Source of the DNA: Chaetorhynchus papuensis
Taxonomy: Eukaryota > Chordata > Aves > Passeriformes > Rhipiduridae
DNA length: 64,000 bases
Assembly (NCBI GenBank): GCA_013396525.1
Contig: VWYX01000014.1
Coordinates: 1,488,001-1,552,000, forward strand
Direction: 5' to 3'
A program made the translations under genes and the position numbers. Positions 13,701 to 23,579 of this stretch are shown piece after piece (position 1 is the stretch's first letter; each line of letters begins with the position of its first letter). Below the pieces are notes generated by a model. It worked only from the letters and a program-made list of their open reading frames with translations. It had not been told where the DNA came from and did not search any database.

Positions 13701-16700
13701 GGTGATCTTGTCAGACCTCCTGCCCAAGACAGAAGCAATACTGAATTCAGACCAGACAGCAGAGATGGGTCCAGAAAAGCCCCACAGGCAGAGATCCACA
13801 TCTGCACTGGCAACCTGTTCCCAAGCTCAACTGCATCACCCCCATCCTCACACGCTGAAAACTTCTCTGTTCAAATTTACAGTTGATTCTCATCATCCTG
13901 CCAGGAAGTTCCACAGTCAGTCTTCTGAATAACCCCCTTGGTAAGTAGAAGGTTATCAGATCTCCCAAGCCATCCCTCCTTCAGGAAGGCTTAGTTCCCC
14001 CTAGCTTTTCCTAATAAGTCATGTGCTCCAGCCCCTTGACCAACTTATGTAATCTCAACAGTTTCATTTAGAAACATCAGCCAGAAACAGTTTGCTTTAA
14101 CCACTTCAGATTGAGTCCTCTTATTTTTTTGCACTGATGATGAATTTGCTACTTGTGGTAAACTACAAATGCTAGTAAAAGCATGAGCAAGTCATGCACT
14201 CTTTTGATAAAGGTAGGTATCACATCCTATAAAAACCTAGTACTTGGCCCATTCTGCTGCCGAGAGGAAAAAAAAAAAGGTGCATCAGAAAGCACTCATT
14301 TTCACACCAGGATTTTTCCACCCTCTGTGTAGTGCAGAAAGGCCATAAGCAGGTTAAGATGTCAAAAGCACCAAACTAGCCTAAAACAGCTGGTATATTC
14401 ATTATCACTTTAAGTATTACTTCTAAAAAGATGTTACAAAATTGATACCTGAACCTTTTGATATTTGTCTGTTAATTATTATACATATATTTATTCAACA
14501 CATTTGCATTAATTGTCAGAAGTTTCAACTTCAGTGAGCACTTTAAGACATCATGGCAAAGGAAACCATTAGAGCTTTAAGTGTTATTACAGAGTCTGAA
14601 CAATTTTATATGGAAGAGATCCATATAATAACCAGGGGTTTGTATAGCCTTTTCAGATAAAGTGAATACAACATATGAACATATTATTTGAATGCCTCCA
14701 TAATATATGGGATACCAAGATTTTGAGCACAAAAAAATTTAAGTTGTCTCTTAGGAGTTTCCCTACACTTAAATAGGAAGAATAATTACCTACTGTATGC
14801 AGGTAGAAGTTAACTGTAAAGCAGCAATTAAAACATGTACATTTGTTCCTAAGCATATCAAAGCACACATCGAAGACAGGAAAATAACATACATAAGACA
14901 ACAGTCAAAAGGTTAAGCTAGTTTATAAATAACATGCTGACACCTGTATATTTCACATGGGCAAAAGGCAGTGTACAGCTCTGTGTTAAGTCTCTACTAA
15001 TCATCTTTACTGGTAAGACACAGGAAAAAGTCAATCTACATAGAACTTTCAGCATAAAGTGAAGCAAAATAGTAAATGAGGTACCTGGCATGAAGCAGTA
15101 ATGAGAAAGCCAAGCTATTACAAAGTTATTATTGTTTCAAACTTTCTTTCTTGAAACCCACTCTCCAAGATCTGTGTGATTTTGCCTTTTCCATCCTGTA
15201 TCAACATCCATTTCCAAATAGTTGGGGTAAGGACAGGGAAAAATAAATCCCTTGTTTCCTTTCTGGTGGATATTAACCCAGAATGGTCCTTTCCTTATTC
15301 TTACACGGCCTCTCCTTCTAAGCATGAATAACCTACTCTCAAGGAACAACAGAAAGCCAGGTACTTCTAGACACTGACAGACTTTGATCAGAAGTTAGGA
15401 AGACCCCTCTCAAAAGAGTTTAACTCTGTTGTGAAGAAAGAAAATAATTACTTCAGATAGGACAAGGAAGAGAGGCACGCTTAATCAGTACAAGTAGAAC
15501 AAACAGACTGAGTAACTGCAGAGATGGCATTCTGTGAAAAATAAAGATAATACATAAATCCTGTATTGTGTTTTATATTGCTTATTACTCTGTGTATCTT
15601 ATCTGGTTGAACTCCACTCCTATAAAGAGTTACTTGTGTGTCAACTTCTGTCAGTGAGAGAAATCAGAGCACAACATCCAGTACAAGTTTAAGACATTCA
15701 GAATAAATATCTTCAATCAAGGACCACACTGCACTAATTACACTGCCTAGGTTGTAGCATTAGAGTCTTAATCCAAAACCGTGTACTAGGTTACTAAAGT
15801 GTCAACAGTTAATTGCGAAAATACAACTAAATCAGTGCCTGCACTTTCAAAGAAGGAAGGAAAAGACTGATCTCAACACAAATACCACCACAAATGGTGA
15901 CTGGAATGGAAAGAGAAACTGAAAACCATGTATAAAGCTATTGCATATTCTTTCTTCTTGAAAAAAAAAAAAATAAGAAAATTGCCATGGAATCAGATGA
16001 CAGTTCAAAAAACTGCAACAGAAACCCCAATACTATTTTGCAATTTTTGAACTACAACTGCTAGCATTTTTTCAATAAATCAATGATCTGGCAAAGAGAA
16101 AAATTAGTTGCAACAGTACTCCTCTCTTGATAGTATGAGTAATTTCTTACGCAAACTACAATTTATTGTTTAATTGCTTTTAAACTCTACCTGCAATTTC
16201 AGCCCTCTTGTCTCCTTTCAATAGGGAATGGCAAGGGCAGAGAGTTAAAGCCACATCATGTTGCTCTAGTTTTCATCAAGGATATTGACCCCAACTGAGC
16301 AACTACCATCCAGTCAGAAAATGAAGAATGCTAATTCAAAAATTAAACCATGCTAAAATTCCCACTATGTTGATTCTTCAGCATGTACCTGCACAAGCCT
16401 TCAGCAGATTATCCATCAAATTTTGACTAACATCTTTGAAGACTGAAGTAACAGAAAACAATGGTGACCATGTTCTGACCAGGTGGCAAATATATGGAAA
16501 GAAGGGAACAGTTGTCTTTAATTTGGACAGTACATGAAATACCACAAATCACTACCACAGGACACGCTATAAAAAACAAGACCCCAGCATTCTGAAGCCT
16601 TGACATAACCAATTGCAAGAGCAATCCACACGTAATTCAACTGAAGTAAAGAGAATAAGCTTAAAAATATGAGTACATTTTAGCATTACAGCTCACATTA

Positions 16701-19700
16701 ACAGCACATAAAAAACCCATTGCCACATAATTTCAAGTTTTAATGAAGATTACTATAATTCTGTAATTTATGCATTTAACACGAACAAATGGATTAAAAA
16801 TAATGAAATAATAATAAAATCTCACCATTTAGACAGACTACTAATCCCTGCCTTCAAATGTACATATTAGTCCAGAAATATGGCTTTTTACCACAGATGG
16901 AAAAGATTTCTGCTTGCAGAAAAGGATGGTATTTTAAGACTTATCTGGAAATGTTATTTGAACATGATCGAGAAGAAAAAAAATTACAAGGGGGATGGAT
17001 ATTCCAGTTTTGAGGCTAGAAAAGATTATGTCAATCATATGGATTACCCTCCTAAATGCTGCAGATGAGACAGCTCCACAAGGTAGTGTCACTTCATGGT
17101 CATGCTTCTTGTATTTATGCTATAGCCAATCCTTCAGGTAAGTATAAAATCTTTAGCTAGAAATTTTGAGTAACTAACTCCTTACACCTTAACAGCTATT
17201 TACCTTCTTTGTTATAAATCCATGGGTTGCTTCTAGACCGAAATTATGCAGGGAAAATAAAGGCTGGAGCAAAAATACATCAAAAAAAGATGAATCCTGG
17301 GCAACAATGCAGAGATGCTATCAAGTCAGTCCTTGCACTGGAGAAATCCAACTTGCTTTATTAAGGAAAAAAAACCCCGTAATCATAAAGGTATAGAATC
17401 TAAGAGTCAAGAGAAGAATCCAACTATTCCCTCTCACAAACAGAGAATTAAAGAACTTGCTCTGAGAGCTCTGACCCTTGTATACAAAGCAGTGGATGCA
17501 TTCAGATCTACAGCAACACCTAATTGCTGATACAACAGCAAGTCACCACTCTCAGTGGTGATCTAGGTACTGGAAACAAAAAAAACCCTTCTTTTTCCAC
17601 TCTTTAACTATTAGAATAGAAATGAAAGTCCTCTTCACTGGAAAGCTGTTTTCTGCATCCTTCACTAAAAGATCTGTATTTTATTTAGAAGTATGCACTT
17701 TGTGTTAAGCTATAATGCATTAGCAATTACTCTTAAGCTTTTACATATCTATTTTTCTCACTGAGGAAAACAAATATCTGTCATGAGCAAAAAAGATAAC
17801 AGGATAGAAGAAGTATTTCCATTCCTCAGAATCCCCACAGATAATTTAATGATGGGGTATGTCCCTTAAGATGAAATACTGAAGGTTTATCTTGATCACC
17901 ACTACAAACAACATGACAACAGTTATGTACAACCATCAGAAACATCAGATGAATAAAAATCTGTTTATTCAAATGTAACCCTGCTCCATAAACCCAACAT
18001 AAACCAGAAACATTATTTACACCAACTGCTTTTTGAGGTCTTGGTTAGTTCAAAATCCTTCTATTGATGTTGTGCTACGCTCCGAATTAAATTAAAATCC
18101 TAAATACTTGGTTCTTTCTTACTACATTCACCACTTGTCACACTCCTGTTTCTAAAGTTTCCTATACTGAGCCCAATGAATTCTTACATGGAAGCTACAG
18201 CTTCTCTGCATACCTCCTTTTATGCTACTTAGGTACCTCAAATTCTTTCCCTGCTGTCCTTATTATTAAGGAAATCAGAGACACTTTCCAATTTTTTAAC
18301 GTATCAAGCTACTTCCAGTATACTAGAAAAAGTCTTTGAAAAGAGCCAGAGACACAAATTATAATTTCACAAACTTGAAAGTATACAAGAATATTAAATG
18401 TACATCAAAACCCACATCTCTATTACAGGTAACAACTGAAGACCAGTAAACTGGTTTGGCAACCAGGTAACTAATTTCCCCCTTTTTTTAATTAACTGTT
18501 TAATTTAACAGTTGGTCACAAAAAAGATTATAAACACCACCTTACAGCCATTTCCCAACAGAGTGAACTAGGATTTCAGAGTGTGATACAACAGCCATGG
18601 GCAGCAGGGCATCCACTCAGAGTCTTACGGTTTCCTAGAACTCCAAAACACAAAATACTATATATTACTGGACTACAAAATTCAGGATGAAGATGAAATT
18701 TTGTTGGTTTGTTTTTGTGGGTTTTTTTAGTTTAAGAGGAGTTGAATCTGCAGGAGTTGAGTCTGAATACTCTTACAACCTAAACCATCCCTTTGTCATC
18801 TCCCACTTTTTGAGTTTTTCTAAAACACAAACTTTTCCTCCCCAAATCACTTTTATCTTCCTTCCACATCAAACTAGAACTTCTTATCTTCACCTTCCAG
18901 GCTGCACAAGTTCTACCCCTGCCTCACATAGTTTGTATTTCCATCACCTGCCTGATGACAGGCTGTATTTCACTAAATATTCTTTCCTTAGAGTCAACCT
19001 GGAAACGAGAAAACCACCAGGGTTCTTTTTGCTTCCTTATGATGAAAACTTGGCAGGTTCATAAATTGAGCCTAATTGCTTCTGGGCCCCCACATTCTGA
19101 GATACCAGGCTATTACATCTCCTGCAATAACAGGCTGTCAATGTGGTTTACTGTTTGTAGGGACGGGCTGCAAGGGCTTCCCTGATGAGTCAAAATTACA
19201 GTTAAGGAATCTTAAGTACTCAGTGGAACAAGGTGAAAGTGCTACATATTAAAATAAAAGCATAAAGAGAAAACAAGCACAATAAATAGAATTTACAAGT
19301 TAGCAGTTATATAAGAGGAAAGATGCTTAAGTCAAAATACTTCTATGGTTGTAATTTTTAAGAATGCTCCAGAAAGCAATTCTAGGCTTTCTTCAGATCA
19401 TAAAACCAGCAACAAAACACACAGGGCCGGCTAAGCTTAGGTCATCTTTTGGTGCCTCACTTTACGTGCACGTCAGTGCGTTCCATACCCAGAGGCTCTC
19501 CCAGACCCGGGGACAGGGCCAGGCTCCTGCAGCCCCCCAGCTGCCCCGTCCCAGCTCAGGCACGCACACAGCTCCTGCTGCCCGAGGGCTGCGGGAGCGG
19601 TCCCCCCACGCCCCTCAGCTGCCCGCGGTACCTTGCGCTGCTTTACGACAGCGCTCGCACAACTTCTCCCAGACCACCAAGGATTTTAGAAGGCAAAAAA

Positions 19701-19778
19701 TTAAACCGGACTCGCGACACCGGCCCCAAACCCGCCGCGGGAGGCTCGCAGGCCCAGCCGAACGTTCCCTCCCCGTAC
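4777..19778 (-). other. MARCHF5: MARCHF5 intron 1
   Basis: This is a 15-kb first intron. It is AT-rich with mild A excess on the plus strand, that is T excess on the transcribed gene's sense strand. It contains a degraded antisense CR1 fragment near 13.66-14.07 kb, short A-tracts (about 7869 and 15959), and many short ORFs without domains. The last 300 bases (from about 19450) enter the CpG island. I find no additional exon matching MARCHF5, because exon 1 and exon 2 join in phase directly. Confidence 0.85.
13665..14070 (-). mobile_element. CR1 LINE fragment, antisense, degraded
   Basis: The segment starts with ATTACAGGTTGGAAGGGACC, the reverse complement of the CR1 3' terminus (GGTCCCTTCCAACC...). 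It continues with the usual CR1 3'-region wording, such as CAGACCTCCTGCCCAAG and, towards the right, TGCTCCAGCCCCTTGACCA. It is diverged from the consensus and lacks most of the element, as is typical of 5'-truncated CR1 copies. Orientation is minus, the same direction as MARCHF5 transcription. Boundaries are approximate. Small ORFs over it are not genes. Confidence 0.75.
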
Positions 19779-19822
19779 CTGTCCATGGTCTGCGGCAGCG
19801 CCAAGCCCGTCTGCTCGGCCAT
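19779..19822 (-). CDS. MARCHF5: MARCHF5 coding exon 1 (start codon)
   Basis: These are the first 44 coding nucleotides of MARCHF5, encoding MAEQTGLALPQTMD plus two bases of Arg15. The ATG (plus-strand CAT at 19820-19822) sits in a strong Kozak context, with G at -3 and G at +4. The donor is GACAG|GTACGG on the minus strand. Splicing to the 4776 acceptor gives ...MDRSCWVCF, the expected junction into the RING-CH domain. A second in-frame ATG (Met13) is possible but has the weaker claim. The leader differs from the mammalian MPDQ... start that I recall and looks like the bird form. The reading frame stays open far upstream, but only because the CpG island is stop-poor. The 5' UTR boundary cannot be fixed from sequence. 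Confidence 0.93.
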
Positions 19823-20086
19823 GGCCCCGGGCGGAGGAGCGGGCCCAGCCGAGGGCCCGGAGCCTGACAAAGGCGTCACGCGTGCGGCAGCGGAGAAAGG
19901 GGAGCGAACGGGAAGGCGGCAAATCCGCCCTATCGCGGGACGGCCGGAGCGGCTCCTCCTCCGGCAGGCGGGACGCGGCGCAGGGCCGGTGGCCGGGACA
20001 GGACGGAGCACCCGGGCCGCCGCGGGGAGAGGCGGCGAGCGCTGAGCGCAGCCGCGCCGCCCGACACCGCCGCCCGACCCTGCAGC

Positions 20087-20096
20087 GCGCCTGCGC
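20087..20096. promoter_or_regulatory. NRF1-like site
   Basis: GCGCCTGCGC differs by one base from the palindromic NRF1 consensus GCGCATGCGC. It lies centrally in the shared promoter, about 265 bp from the MARCHF5 ATG. NRF1 sites are common in promoters of nuclear genes with mitochondrial roles, which would suit MARCHF5, but this is a motif match only. Confidence 0.4.
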
Positions 20097-20139
20097 CAAG
20101 GGCGGAGCGCGAGCTCGTGCCCGGAGCGCTGGGAGCGCC

Positions 20140-20151
20140 GGGAGTTGTAGT
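20140..20151 (-). promoter_or_regulatory. ZNF143/THAP11-type motif, copy 1
   Basis: On the minus strand this reads ACTACAACTCCC followed by GGCG. It is a close match to the ACTACAAYTCCCAGCA element bound by ZNF143 and THAP11 (Ronin) in housekeeping promoters. It lies between the MARCHF5 start and the presumed CPEB3 start, and pairs with a second copy 57 bp away in the same orientation. Confidence 0.7.
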
Positions 20152-20196
20152 CCTGCCCTAGTCCCGCCGCGATCCCACCGCAGTCCTGCCGCCGCT

Positions 20197-20208
20197 GGGA
20201 GCTGTAGT
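20197..20208 (-). promoter_or_regulatory. ZNF143/THAP11-type motif, copy 2
   Basis: On the minus strand this reads ACTACAGCTCCCAGC, again matching the ZNF143/THAP11 element, with one internal deviation (G for A). It is offset 57 bp from copy 1 and has the same orientation. The surrounding GTCCCGCC/GTCCTGCC strings recur around both copies, which suggests a local duplication. Confidence 0.7.
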
Positions 20209-20254
20209 CCCGCCGCCGGCGCGGGTTTAAAGGTCCGGCGGGGCGCACCCCCTG

Positions 20255-20317
20255 CCCTGCCCATGTCTCTCCTCGCTGCTGTCGCGCAGTCGCTGCCCGG
20301 CTCCGCGCGCGGGGCAG
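20255..20317 (+). other. CPEB3: Probable CPEB3 exon 1 (5' leader)
   Basis: The end is supported by a strong donor, GGGGCAG|GTACGG, immediately downstream of the shared promoter on the CPEB3 strand. The start is a guess, set about 25-30 bp after the TTTAAA element at 20226. No ORF evidence is needed for a leader exon, but it contains an ATG at 20263. After splicing to 28250 that ATG runs in frame, with no stop, into the CPEB3 ATG at 28261 (55 + 11 nt = 22 codons). Its context is weak (C at -3, T at +4). Human CPEB3 also has leader exons upstream of the main coding exon. Confirmation requires transcript ends. Confidence 0.5.
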
Positions 20318-20424
20318 GTACGGGAGCGCGGCGGGGTGGCCGAGCGGGGTCTGCGGGGGGAAGGTCCGCGCCTGTCGCCCCTTCTGCCGCCCCCCCCCGC
20401 CCCGCCGCCGGCCGGGACCCCTCA

Positions 20425-20478
20425 CGGGTGGAGGGGGGGAGGGAGGGAAGGAAGGAGAGAGAGAACGAGAGAGGGAGG
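20425..20478 (+). repeat. Purine (G/A) tract
   Basis: About 54 bases are almost purely G and A (GGAGGGGGGGAGGGAGGG then GA-rich), with single pyrimidines at 20429 and 20466. It begins about 110 bp after the presumed CPEB3 exon 1 donor and follows a C-rich stretch near 20390-20403. G-runs of three or more could form a quadruplex or triplex on the nontemplate strand. Confidence 0.85.
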
Positions 20479-21933
20479 CTGGGCTGCCTGCTCTGCTCTG
20501 CCCGCTGCCGCAGGGACCCCCTCGGGCAGGAGCATCCCCCATTCTCTCCCCTGCCGAACAGGTGCAGGCGGCCCCCGCCTCTGCTTGGCCGCGGGGGCCC
20601 GGGACCTGCCCTCAGGGCGGAGGGGACCCTGCCGGGTGCCAGCCCCGACCGGGCTGCCCAGAAGGGCGGTGGCTGGAACAGCGGAAGGGAAATTAATCCG
20701 TTTCGGTGGTGGTGTTGTCAATGACAAGGACAAGCGCCCGGCGCCCTTGTAAGTGGCACTTGGTGCTAGATGGAGGCCCGGTGACCATTGGCTTCTGTGT
20801 GCAAGTGGGGTGAGGGATAGCACGGCCGGTGGTAATGGCAACGCTCTCTTTTGGGTTTGTTGGTGTGCTTCCAAATGGGAAAAAGTCCTTCTAAAGTGCT
20901 TTTAAAATTTGTTGTGTGTTCAGAAGTCAATTTAGAGCATCACAATCTGAAAAACTGGAAATTTAGAAGCTGAAGAGCCTTTATAGAGCAAAGATGTGGA
21001 GAGCACCTGGAAAGAAGTTGCCTTTCCAATTACCTGCACCATGGGTGTCTGTCTCCTGCGCTCACGTCAGGCAAAGGCAATAGCCTGTTTTTCAGAGGCA
21101 GTTATGACATGAGAGATTCTTGAAAAAATTAGTAAAAATCAACTTCTAATTTTCCTTTTCAGGTTTTATTTTTAAAGAATAGCTCTTGTAATAAGTTTTG
21201 CTATATGAAACTAGTCCCTGTACCTTGTATAAATTACACTGCAGTTGCTGTTCAAGGTTGTAATTTACAGGGCCAAGCCCAGGGTGCAACTGTGCAGCTG
21301 CATCAACCTACAGCTGTTCTTGGTTGAGATCAAGCATTTGCATGTACATGATAATAGACATCAGGTGGAATAAGAAGGCAAGTTTAGGGAATATACTTGA
21401 TTCTTTGACTGTGCTGCCTTAGCTAGGGACAATACAATCTTGTTTTGAGAGTCTTTGGGGAGAGAAAAGTGTTGTCAAAATGTGTAAAACACCTGGACTT
21501 GGACTTGTAAGCAGCATTATGTGCATAATAGTAAAGGCATGCATAAAGGTTGGAAGGGTGTTGTTTATTTTCTAATTGCTACAAATGTCATAAAGAGGAA
21601 TGCTGAAGTATTTACAGAGATGCAAATGTTTCTTACAGGAGGAATGTATAGAAACAGGTAGGAAGAAGGCATCGACATCATGTCCCAGAAAACTTATTTT
21701 GTACTTATTCTTGGGGCCATAAAATTCAGTGTTGCTACCACTGTTGAGGAGTGTTGGATGTACAGTAGCCTGAGTAAACCACATGGGCATGACCTCTTGG
21801 AAGAGATCCTAATACACAGTGTCCCAATTACAGCTGTCCATGGCATGTAAGAGCAATATTAGATATCAAGAGTTTCTGGTTCCTGTTCGTGGTCTGGACT
21901 AAACTCATTGTCTATTGGCCAGAATATTGAGCA

Positions 21934-21949
21934 GCTAGGCTAGCCTAGC
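21934..21949. repeat. 16-bp perfect palindrome
   Basis: GCTAGGCTAGCCTAGC is its own reverse complement. It is embedded in a short run of CTAGC/TAGCC repeats (21931-21958). No known site is recognised, and local slippage of a CTAGC unit is the simplest origin. Confidence 0.9.
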
Positions 21950-22225
21950 CTAGCTTAGGTTTATATTTATTCTCAAGTGTTACAAATAGAAATAGGGAAG
22001 CTGGTTTTATTTCTAGGACTATGTGGTTTGTGCAATTTCTGTATTTTTCCTTTGGAGTTGAAAGGATATGCTAGTTGCCTGCCACGTATGATGAAGGTCA
22101 TAGTGACTAATAATGGCTGTGAAGAATATTTACCTGAAGAAAATATTCTATTTTTTTTTCCAAACATGAAAAATGAAAACATAATAGGATACATAAAAAC
22201 ATAATTGGACAAGCTTTAGTGGTTT

Positions 22226-22459
22226 TAAAATAAAAGAGGGTAGATTTAGATTGAATGTAAGGAAGAATCTTTTACAATGAGGGTGGTAAAACACCCTGAC
22301 AGTGGCATAGGCCATCCAGAGAGAGGGTGGATTCCCAACCCTGGAAACATTTAAGGTCAGGTTAAGCAATCTGATCTGGTTGAAGATGTCCCTACTCATT
22401 GCAGGGAGGTTGGACTAGAGGAGCTTTAAAGGTCCCTTACAACCCAAAGCATTCTATAG
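22226..22459 (+). mobile_element. CR1 LINE 3' end, sense orientation
   Basis: The sequence tracks the CR1 3' region. It has AGAGGGTAGATTTAGATTGA, then AATGAGGGTGGTAAAACACCC, then ATTCCCAACCCTGGAAACAT, then GGAGGTTGGACTAGAGGAGC, and ends in TTTAAAGGTCCCTTACAACC plus AAAGCATTCTAT, the diverged terminal repeat. It is a typical 5'-truncated copy of about 235 bp inside CPEB3 intron 1. It codes for nothing. Confidence 0.9.
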
Positions 22460-22619
22460 TGGCAGACCCCTTAACATCCCATGAATAGCTTAAAGATTCT
22501 GAAATCCAAAAACTGATTTGTGGAAACTATGACAGCTTGGGGTATATGTTCTTTGTCTGCTCTTTCCAGAATCAAAGTGTGATCCTAAAATACATATTAT
22601 GACCAACTGGTTTTAAATT

Positions 22620-22990
22620 TGAAAAAAACACTTCCTTATTCCCAGACAGAGCAAGAGTTGTCATTCCATCCTTCTCTATTCTCCTTAACAAGACTGCATA
22701 TGCAGCTGCTCTATTCAAATGCTTGCTTTATTCTCCCCTACAATCTCCTCCTTCACTCTCCCTCATCCCCCTTTTCTCTTCATTTTCTTTCCACTTTTTG
22801 TTCTTTATGCTTCCTTCTTTGCATTGGCAATTTCCACTATAAACCTCAGATTGCCTCTTGCATTTTTTTCATTTTTAAGCTATTGCTTCCTATGTCATTC
22901 ATCCCTTAATAGATCCTTCTTTGTTTCTTCCTTGTGTTTCTCTGATGTTCACTGCACTCTGCCTCGCTCTGTCATCTCTTACCTGCACCT
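22620..22990 (+). other. Pyrimidine-rich intronic stretch
   Basis: The plus strand is strongly C/T-rich (runs such as CTCCTCCTTCACTCTCCCTC) over about 370 bases, and is followed by GGTAGTAAGTAGC near 22991. Two overlapping ORFs here (from 22619 and 22719) consist of low-complexity Ser/Leu/Phe/Cys and are compositional artefacts. No gene is supported. Confidence 0.6.
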
Positions 22991-23131
22991 GGTAGTAAGT
23001 AGCTCCATGTGAGCCGAGAGAGAACTCTCCTGGGAGCAGCCTCGGCTTGGCCAGTGCAAAGTGAGGGAAAGTGGCTGCTCTTCCTGGAGGTTTGCCAGAG
23101 CTCAGCTCCCGGCCACTGACTGGAGGTAGCA

Positions 23132-23139
23132 GCCATTTT
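23132..23139 (-). promoter_or_regulatory. YY1-like site
   Basis: GCCATTTT (minus-strand AAAATGGC) fits the YY1 core AANATGGC. It sits at the edge of a modestly GC-richer segment (about 23010-23140) that directly follows the pyrimidine-rich stretch. It is a single motif, so functional meaning is unproven. Confidence 0.3.
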
Positions 23140-23550
23140 GAATTAAGTAAAACTGCACATTTGAAGGCAAGTACAGAACTTAATGAAAATCAACAAAAGC
23201 AATTTAAGCTTTTTAGGGTTTAAAATTGAGCCCTAAAATTGGCTATCAGATTTACTGCAAAATATAAACTTCTAAAATAGTAAGAGGTTTGATAAAAATT
23301 TTATACAGATTTAAGCTTAATAAAGAAGTTGACAAGCAATTACTGAAAGAATTACATGAAGGCAGATTAACTATACATATATGACTATTTCAGTGAGGCC
23401 TGAAAAAGAGGAAAAGAAGACAAATAATGAAGGACCTGTAGAAATAATGAAGGAACTTTACCTTAATACAGGTCTTCTAACCTGACAGTATTAAAACTGT
23501 TGAAATTATTCACTGTTTTCAACAAAGCTAACTAACCCAGCAATATAGGA

Positions 23551-23579
23551 GTGTGTATATATATATATATATATATATA
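23551..23579 (+). repeat. (TG)n(TA)n microsatellite
   Basis: GTGTG is followed by about twelve TA units in CPEB3 intron 1. It is a simple sequence repeat that is likely length-polymorphic. Confidence 0.95.

Larger units (their letters stand above)
19450..20700. promoter_or_regulatory. CpG-island bidirectional promoter of MARCHF5 and CPEB3
   Basis: An abrupt GC- and CpG-rich block within AT-rich surroundings covers the first exons of both genes. MARCHF5 starts leftward at 19822 and the probable CPEB3 exon 1 ends rightward at 20317, so fewer than 500 bp separate the coding start of one from the first donor of the other. Inside are two ZNF143/THAP11-type motifs, one NRF1-like site (GCGCCTGCGC, 20087-20096) and a TTTAAA element at 20226-20231 that could position CPEB3 transcription. 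The human pair is also head to head. Long ORFs on both strands here reflect the scarcity of stop codons in CpG-rich DNA. Confidence 0.9.

Noticed and set aside
18687..19064. 125-codon ORF in MARCHF5 intron 1, antisense to the gene
   Set aside because: The translation is Ser/His/Phe/Pro-rich with no recognised family and no splice or promoter support.
19643..20542. 299-codon open frame on the minus strand that contains the MARCHF5 start
   Set aside because: Only the last 44 nt before the donor at 19779 are exon. Upstream openness comes from the stop-poor CpG island, and overlapping ORFs exist on both strands (for example 19882-20724 plus).
22619..23012. Overlapping ORFs rich in Leu/Phe/Ser/Cys
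   Set aside because: They translate a pyrimidine-rich tract, with no domain, splice support or orthologue recognised.
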